Shown here: positions 6,567-9,732 of the stretch, one piece after another
How the letters are laid out: each line of letters starts with the position of its first letter
How positions within the stretch are numbered: position 1 is the first letter of the stretch
Source of the DNA: an uncultured Planctomycetaceae bacterium
Lineage (GTDB): Bacteria; Planctomycetota; Planctomycetia; Planctomycetales; Planctomycetaceae
Assembly: GCA_937952455.1 (NCBI GenBank)
Contig: CALFYU010000257.1
Location: 1 to 9,732 of the forward strand
Reading direction: 5' to 3'
DNA: 9,732 bases
Notes under the pieces: generated by a model
Told to the model about the DNA's origin: nothing
Seen by the model: the letters and a program-made list of their open reading frames with translations, nothing else
Database searches by the model: none
Made by a program: the position numbers and the translations under genes

Positions 6567-7595
6567 TTAGGGGTTCTTGATGTGTGCCTGCAGTGTGTCC
6601 ATGGCTTGTTCCCAGGTTTCGGGGGGATCGAGCAGCAGGCGACGGCTGAAGTCGCGGACGATGTTTTTTTGGCGTTCATCGGGGAGATAATCGACCGGGC
6701 TGGTGGCGTCGATGCGGGACCACATGCAGCCGCCTAGATGCGAAAACGTGCGGCGCTGCAGATCCCTCGGCATGAACGCGGGAGCGACGAGTGACTGCAG
6801 GCTGGCCAAGTACGACTTCCAGAAGTTGTTGGTCAAAGCAGCGTATTCATCGAAGCGGTCGCTGTGCAAGATCGTCTTGAGCAGCAGATGGCTGAGGAAA
6901 AAACCGAGGTCGAATGCCGGGTCGCCGCGGTGTCCGGTTTCGAAGTCGACGAGGGCGATACCGGTACTTGTGATCAGAATGTTTTTGGGGCTGAAGTCCC
7001 CTAGTACCAGGCAGACGGGGGTGGCGGTCATCTCGTCGATCAGGGTTTCGAGCGCCGGGCGAACGTCGTCTATTTTTTCCGCCAGATGCCGATAAAACGG
7101 ATCGGTGCGAAGTTCGTTAAAGACAGTTCGGTCGGTCAAATTGCTTGTCGATTCCGGTGAGAGCGCCGTCTCGCGATGAATCGTCGCCAGATAGGTACCG
7201 AGAGTGGCGGCCACATTGGCGTCGACTTGGCCGTCGAGCAATTGTTGTTTCCAGACCGCGTGATTCGGATCGACGGCCTGCATGGCGAACCAATAGTTCG
7301 TGCGGTTTTCAATGAGGAGCCTGGGAACGGCGCCGGCCGGCAACAGCGGCTGCAGCGCGCGTATCACGTCGGCTTCGCGGTGAATGCGGTCGACGCGGCT
7401 GAACCAGGGAACATCGGTCCGCAATTGCGGGCGGGATTGTTTGATGACCCAATCGTCACGCGCTTCGCGATCGATGCGGAGCACGATGTTGGAGACACCC
7501 CAACCGAGTTCGGTTGCCACGGCTTTCTCATCGGCCGACAAGTGCCCGGCGGACTTGAGGAAGGGGATGACGTTGTCGGCGGTGAGTTCATACAT
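6567..7595 (-). CDS. APH/choline-kinase-fold small-molecule phosphotransferase
   Basis: 342 residues, the usual size for an aminoglycoside-phosphotransferase-family (PF01636-like) kinase that transfers phosphate from ATP to a small hydroxylated substrate in the cytoplasm. Visible features: glycine-containing loop GWGVSNIVLRI (31-41), likely ATP-binding Lys52 in WVIKQSR, likely partner Glu74 in IHREADVIRAL, catalytic-loop GDFSPKNIL with Asp200 and Asn205, and metal-binding VDFETG with Asp217 followed by GDPAFDLGFFLSHLLLK. The family's usual HGD reads LGD here (Leu198). The overall pattern is reminiscent of methylthioribose kinase and related sugar kinases, but no neighbouring methionine-salvage gene supports that, so the substrate is open. 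Starts 25 bp after the L7/L12-like gene, so probably co-transcribed. No Shine-Dalgarno sequence. Confidence 0.85.
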   Translation of the reverse strand: MYELTADNVIPFLKSAGHLSADEKAVATELGWGVSNIVLRIDREARDDWVIKQSRPQLRTDVPWFSRVDRIHREADVIRALQPLLPAGAVPRLLIENRTNYWFAMQAVDPNHAVWKQQLLDGQVDANVAATLGTYLATIHRETALSPESTSNLTDRTVFNELRTDPFYRHLAEKIDDVRPALETLIDEMTATPVCLVLGDFSPKNILITSTGIALVDFETGHRGDPAFDLGFFLSHLLLKTILHSDRFDEYAALTNNFWKSYLASLQSLVAPAFMPRDLQRRTFSHLGGCMWSRIDATSPVDYLPDERQKNIVRDFSRRLLLDPPETWEQAMDTLQAHIKNP

Positions 7596-7620
7596 CGTGG
7601 GGCGCCGGCGGGACGGATTA

Positions 7621-8112
7621 TTAGATAACGAGATACCCCGCCGCAGCGGCGAGGGACGTACCGATGAGCAATACGCTCAGGCAGCCCCCACCGGTCTCAA
7701 TGCCGTGTTCCACCGCGAGCCGATCCACGGCAAGTTTGGCGTCACGGAGGCCGGCGCCGGTGAGTTTGCGGTGGATCTTGATGGCTTCGATCTTGCGCCC
7801 CTCGCGGAGTTGCGCCAGAATCTCCTGTTCGTCGGCACCGGAAAGGGAGGATTTGGTTTGCGGCGGAGGCAGGGGGACTTCGCCCCGCATCATCGCTTCG
7901 ACCGCATCTTTGGCTTCTGCGAGACTTGCCCCGGTCTGTTCGCGATAGACCTTGATCGCATCGATCTTGCGGCCGGATTTGATTAAGGCGTGTAATTCGT
8001 TGCCGGTGCTGGAACCCTCATGCTCGTCGGCGCGCATCAGTTGCATCCCGCAGTTCTCACACTGCGTGGCCAACGGGGGATTGGCGTGTTCACAGATGCT
8101 GCATTTTGTCAT
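7621..8112 (-). CDS. Zinc-ribbon protein with two ribosomal L7/L12 C-terminal-like repeats and a C-terminal membrane segment
   Basis: 163 residues. The N-terminus is a compact zinc ribbon: Cys4-X2-Cys7 and Cys18-X2-Cys21. Two copies of one unit follow, at about 39-74 and 97-132, each of the form LI-GRKI-AIK-hR--TG--L-(E/D)AK-AV. This pattern (KI-VIK-VRE-TGLGLKEAK-LVE) is the signature of the L7/L12 C-terminal domain, which in the ribosomal stalk recruits translation factors. A linker PLPPPQ (80-85) separates the copies. Residues about 143-163 are hydrophobic and end the protein, suggesting a tail anchor. It is not the ribosomal protein itself, because the N-terminal dimerisation domain is absent. 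Function is unknown; protein-protein docking at the membrane is a guess. It sits 40 bp after the hexapeptide gene and 25 bp before the kinase. Confidence 0.85.
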   Translation of the reverse strand: MTKCSICEHANPPLATQCENCGMQLMRADEHEGSSTGNELHALIKSGRKIDAIKVYREQTGASLAEAKDAVEAMMRGEVPLPPPQTKSSLSGADEQEILAQLREGRKIEAIKIHRKLTGAGLRDAKLAVDRLAVEHGIETGGGCLSVLLIGTSLAAAAGYLVI

Positions 8113-8152
8113 GGAAAGGCTTTCGGGCGATATTTGTCAATCAGGCCATGGA

Positions 8153-8785
8153 TTAGATGTTATCGCCGTTGACGATGGCGTCGATGTGTGCGCGGCCGTA
8201 GCGGGCGATGTGGATGGCGGTATTGTTGACGTAATGTTGATACGTGCGAGCCAATCGCGCCTGTTGGCGTTCATCGAGCTCTTTGATCTGCCGCGCTGGG
8301 CAACCCGCCCAGAGCGTGTGGGCGGGGACTTTGGTGTCTTCCAGGACCACGGCACCGGCGGCGATTAAGGCGCCTTGGCCGATAACGCAGCGGCTGAGGA
8401 CTTTGGCGCCAATGGCAATCAGCGCGCCGTTTTCGACGACCGACGCGTGCACGATCGCCATGTGCCCCACGGTCACGCGATCGCCCAGCACGCAGGGATA
8501 TTTGGGGTCGATGTGCAATACGGAACCGTCTTGGACGTTGGTCTCCTCACCCAGCTCGATGTATTCGCAATCGCCGCGGAGCACGCAGTTGTACCAGACG
8601 GAACTGCGGGCCTTCATGCGGACGCGACCCATCACCACCGCGCCGGGAGCGACCCAGGCCGTGTCGTCGATGCGGGGCCGGGCGTGCAGCGCGTCCCAGT
8701 GGTAATGCACGCCGGGGTAGGGGACCGGCGGCTCGGCAGGCAATTCGCCGCCGGGCCAGTCGGAGTATTGGTCGGAGTCACTCAT
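8153..8785 (-). CDS. Gamma-carbonic-anhydrase-like hexapeptide-repeat protein
   Basis: 210 residues, left-handed beta-helix of the gamma carbonic anhydrase/YrdA/PaaY type. Repeated hexapeptides run from about 35 to 160. The three zinc-ligand histidines are at the expected places: His91 in SVLHID, then His108 and His113 in VGHMAIVH, five apart as in the family. RGD (70-72) and Gln85 in NVQDGSVLH also match the conserved active-site set. The acidic proton-shuttle loop of the archaeal Cam enzyme is not apparent, so it resembles the CamH-type group, for which carbonic anhydrase activity is not always demonstrated; an acyltransferase-like or scaffold role is possible. About 25 extra N-terminal residues rich in Pro, Asp and Ser precede the helix, so a later start cannot be excluded, but no ATG lies between residue 1 and Met52. 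Cytoplasmic; no signal peptide. Confidence 0.88.
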   Translation of the reverse strand: MSDSDQYSDWPGGELPAEPPVPYPGVHYHWDALHARPRIDDTAWVAPGAVVMGRVRMKARSSVWYNCVLRGDCEYIELGEETNVQDGSVLHIDPKYPCVLGDRVTVGHMAIVHASVVENGALIAIGAKVLSRCVIGQGALIAAGAVVLEDTKVPAHTLWAGCPARQIKELDERQQARLARTYQHYVNNTAIHIARYGRAHIDAIVNGDNI

Positions 8786-8853
8786 TCGATCGCGGAGGGT
8801 CTACGGGGAGAATGACTTAGGGTCGTCGCTGTTATTGTGCAAACCCCACCGCC

Positions 8854-8870
8854 ATTCCGCAATCCGGAAT
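8854..8870. repeat. Small hairpin at the amidohydrolase stop codon
   Basis: ATTCCG (8854-8859) and CGGAAT (8865-8870) form a 6-bp stem with a 5-base loop in the 84-bp gap after the amidohydrolase gene. The stem overlaps the first base of its TGA stop (8870-8872, minus). There is no T-tract, so it is a weak candidate for transcript-end or mRNA-stability structure rather than a proper terminator. Confidence 0.3.
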
Positions 8871-9718
8871 CAGGAGATTCCCAGCAGGGAAAAGCTATCG
8901 CGATAGATCATCTGCTCCATCTGCTCGGTATCCAAGCGGGGCAGGGCGGTCCCTTCGAGCATGTCGTTCAGCTTTCGCAGTCCTTCCAACGTGCCATTGA
9001 CCGTGGTGAAGGGATAGTCGGTGCCGAAGAGAAGTTTGTCCCATACGCCGTATTCCTGAACCAACATCAAGCTGTGGTAGAGTTGAAAAGGCCGGTAATA
9101 CAGGGCGCTGATGTCGGCGTAGACATTTTTGTGCTTGCGAATCACGGCGACGCATTCCCCTTCGTAGGGATGTCCCAAGTGGGCCATGATGATTTTGACG
9201 TCCGGGAAATTCGCGGCGACGTTGTCAACGTGCCGCGGTAGCGTGCATTCCAAAGGGGCTTGGGCTATGAACGTGGTCCCGGTATGTAGTAACACCGGCA
9301 GCCCGCGTTCGCCGGCGTACTTCCACAAAGGGTCAAGCAGTTCGTCGTCGGGAAAAAACCCGGCATACATCGGCATCAGCTTGATTCCTTTCAGTGCCAG
9401 CCGTTCGATGCCGTTGTGCATCTCGTTTTTCCAGGCCGGCTGGGTGGGATCGACCGAGGCGAAGCCGACGACGTCATCACCGTGCCGCTCGCAATAGTTC
9501 GCTACATAGCGGTCGTCGACCCATAGCCCGCTTAGTTTTGCCTTGCCACCGAACACAATCGTGCGGACGTCGTCGGGAGCGGCAGCGCGATAGTTTTCGT
9601 AGCGGACGGTCAGATCGATTTTCTCACCCGGTTTGGCGCGGCTTTGCGCCTGTTCGAGAAAATCGTCGCCGAAATGGTCGGGATAGGCCCAGGCGTGGCT
9701 GTGGATATCGAAGATCAT
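8870..9718 (-). CDS. Amidohydrolase-family metal-dependent hydrolase (TIM barrel)
   Basis: 282 residues, full length for the amidohydrolase-2 (PF04909, ACMSD-like) family of metal-dependent hydrolases and decarboxylases. Metal-site motifs are in the expected order: DIHSH with His6 and His8, LLHTG with His145, IMAHLGHP with His180 (His183 nearby), and FGTDYP with Asp234. Segments such as LKGIKLMP (109-116) and NVYADIS (198-204) are also typical. There is no signal peptide, so it is probably cytoplasmic. The real substrate cannot be told from sequence; the family includes decarboxylases of aromatic acids and lactonases. The ATG at 9718 puts the DxHxH motif at residues 4-8, as is usual, and only 14 bases of upstream sequence are visible. 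It is the first visible gene of the minus-strand cluster that continues with the hexapeptide gene 84 bp downstream. Confidence 0.88.
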   Translation of the reverse strand: MIFDIHSHAWAYPDHFGDDFLEQAQSRAKPGEKIDLTVRYENYRAAAPDDVRTIVFGGKAKLSGLWVDDRYVANYCERHGDDVVGFASVDPTQPAWKNEMHNGIERLALKGIKLMPMYAGFFPDDELLDPLWKYAGERGLPVLLHTGTTFIAQAPLECTLPRHVDNVAANFPDVKIIMAHLGHPYEGECVAVIRKHKNVYADISALYYRPFQLYHSLMLVQEYGVWDKLLFGTDYPFTTVNGTLEGLRKLNDMLEGTALPRLDTEQMEQMIYRDSFSLLGIS

Positions 9719-9732
9719 GTGTTCACGGTCCG

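Noticed and set aside
6567..7595. Antibiotic-resistance aminoglycoside phosphotransferase
   Set aside because: Only the fold-level motifs match; there is no mobile context and no specific similarity to resistance enzymes that I can recognise.
7621..8112. Ribosomal protein L7/L12 (rplL)
   Set aside because: It has two C-terminal-like units, a zinc ribbon and a membrane segment, lacks the N-terminal dimerisation domain, and is not next to rplJ or rpoB.

Overview
The window looks like chromosomal DNA from a Planctomycetes bacterium. The main clue is the 994-residue secreted protein at 930-3914. It joins a PQQ-type sugar dehydrogenase propeller to a diheme cytochrome region and ends in the c-type heme domain of the Pirellula/Verrucomicrobium type, an architecture I associate with planctomycetes and their relatives. 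GC-rich DNA, little recognisable Shine-Dalgarno sequence, loosely packed housekeeping genes and an orphan lipoprotein fit this. I cannot name the species.

Layout from the left. Positions 1-708 (minus) hold the first 236 codons of rlmN, a radical-SAM rRNA/tRNA methyltransferase that runs off the left edge. A divergent intergenic region (709-929) carries a plausible sigma-70-like promoter for the plus-strand cytochrome/dehydrogenase gene at 930-3914, the only plus-strand gene. Its 3' end overlaps by 27 bp the end of a convergent lipoprotein gene (3888-4604, minus). After a 345-bp non-coding stretch with several inverted repeats comes a divergent enolase (4950-6296, minus). A 270-bp gap then holds a degenerate 7-bp tandem repeat next to the enolase start and two strong GC palindromes.

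The right third is a minus-strand cluster read from right to left with gaps of 84, 40 and 25 bp: a metal-dependent amidohydrolase (8870-9718), a gamma-carbonic-anhydrase-like hexapeptide protein (8153-8785), a small zinc-ribbon protein with two ribosomal L7/L12-like repeats and a C-terminal membrane segment (7621-8112), and an APH/choline-kinase-fold phosphotransferase (6567-7595). The spacing allows an operon, but no shared pathway is obvious.

I see no phage, IS element, CRISPR array, tRNA or rRNA, and no clear new multi-gene system. The points most worth a second look are the enolase with two altered active-site positions (Glu to Asp, His to Ala), the heptanucleotide repeat in the enolase leader, the zinc-ribbon/double-L7/L12-like/membrane protein, and the three-heme dehydrogenase fusion.
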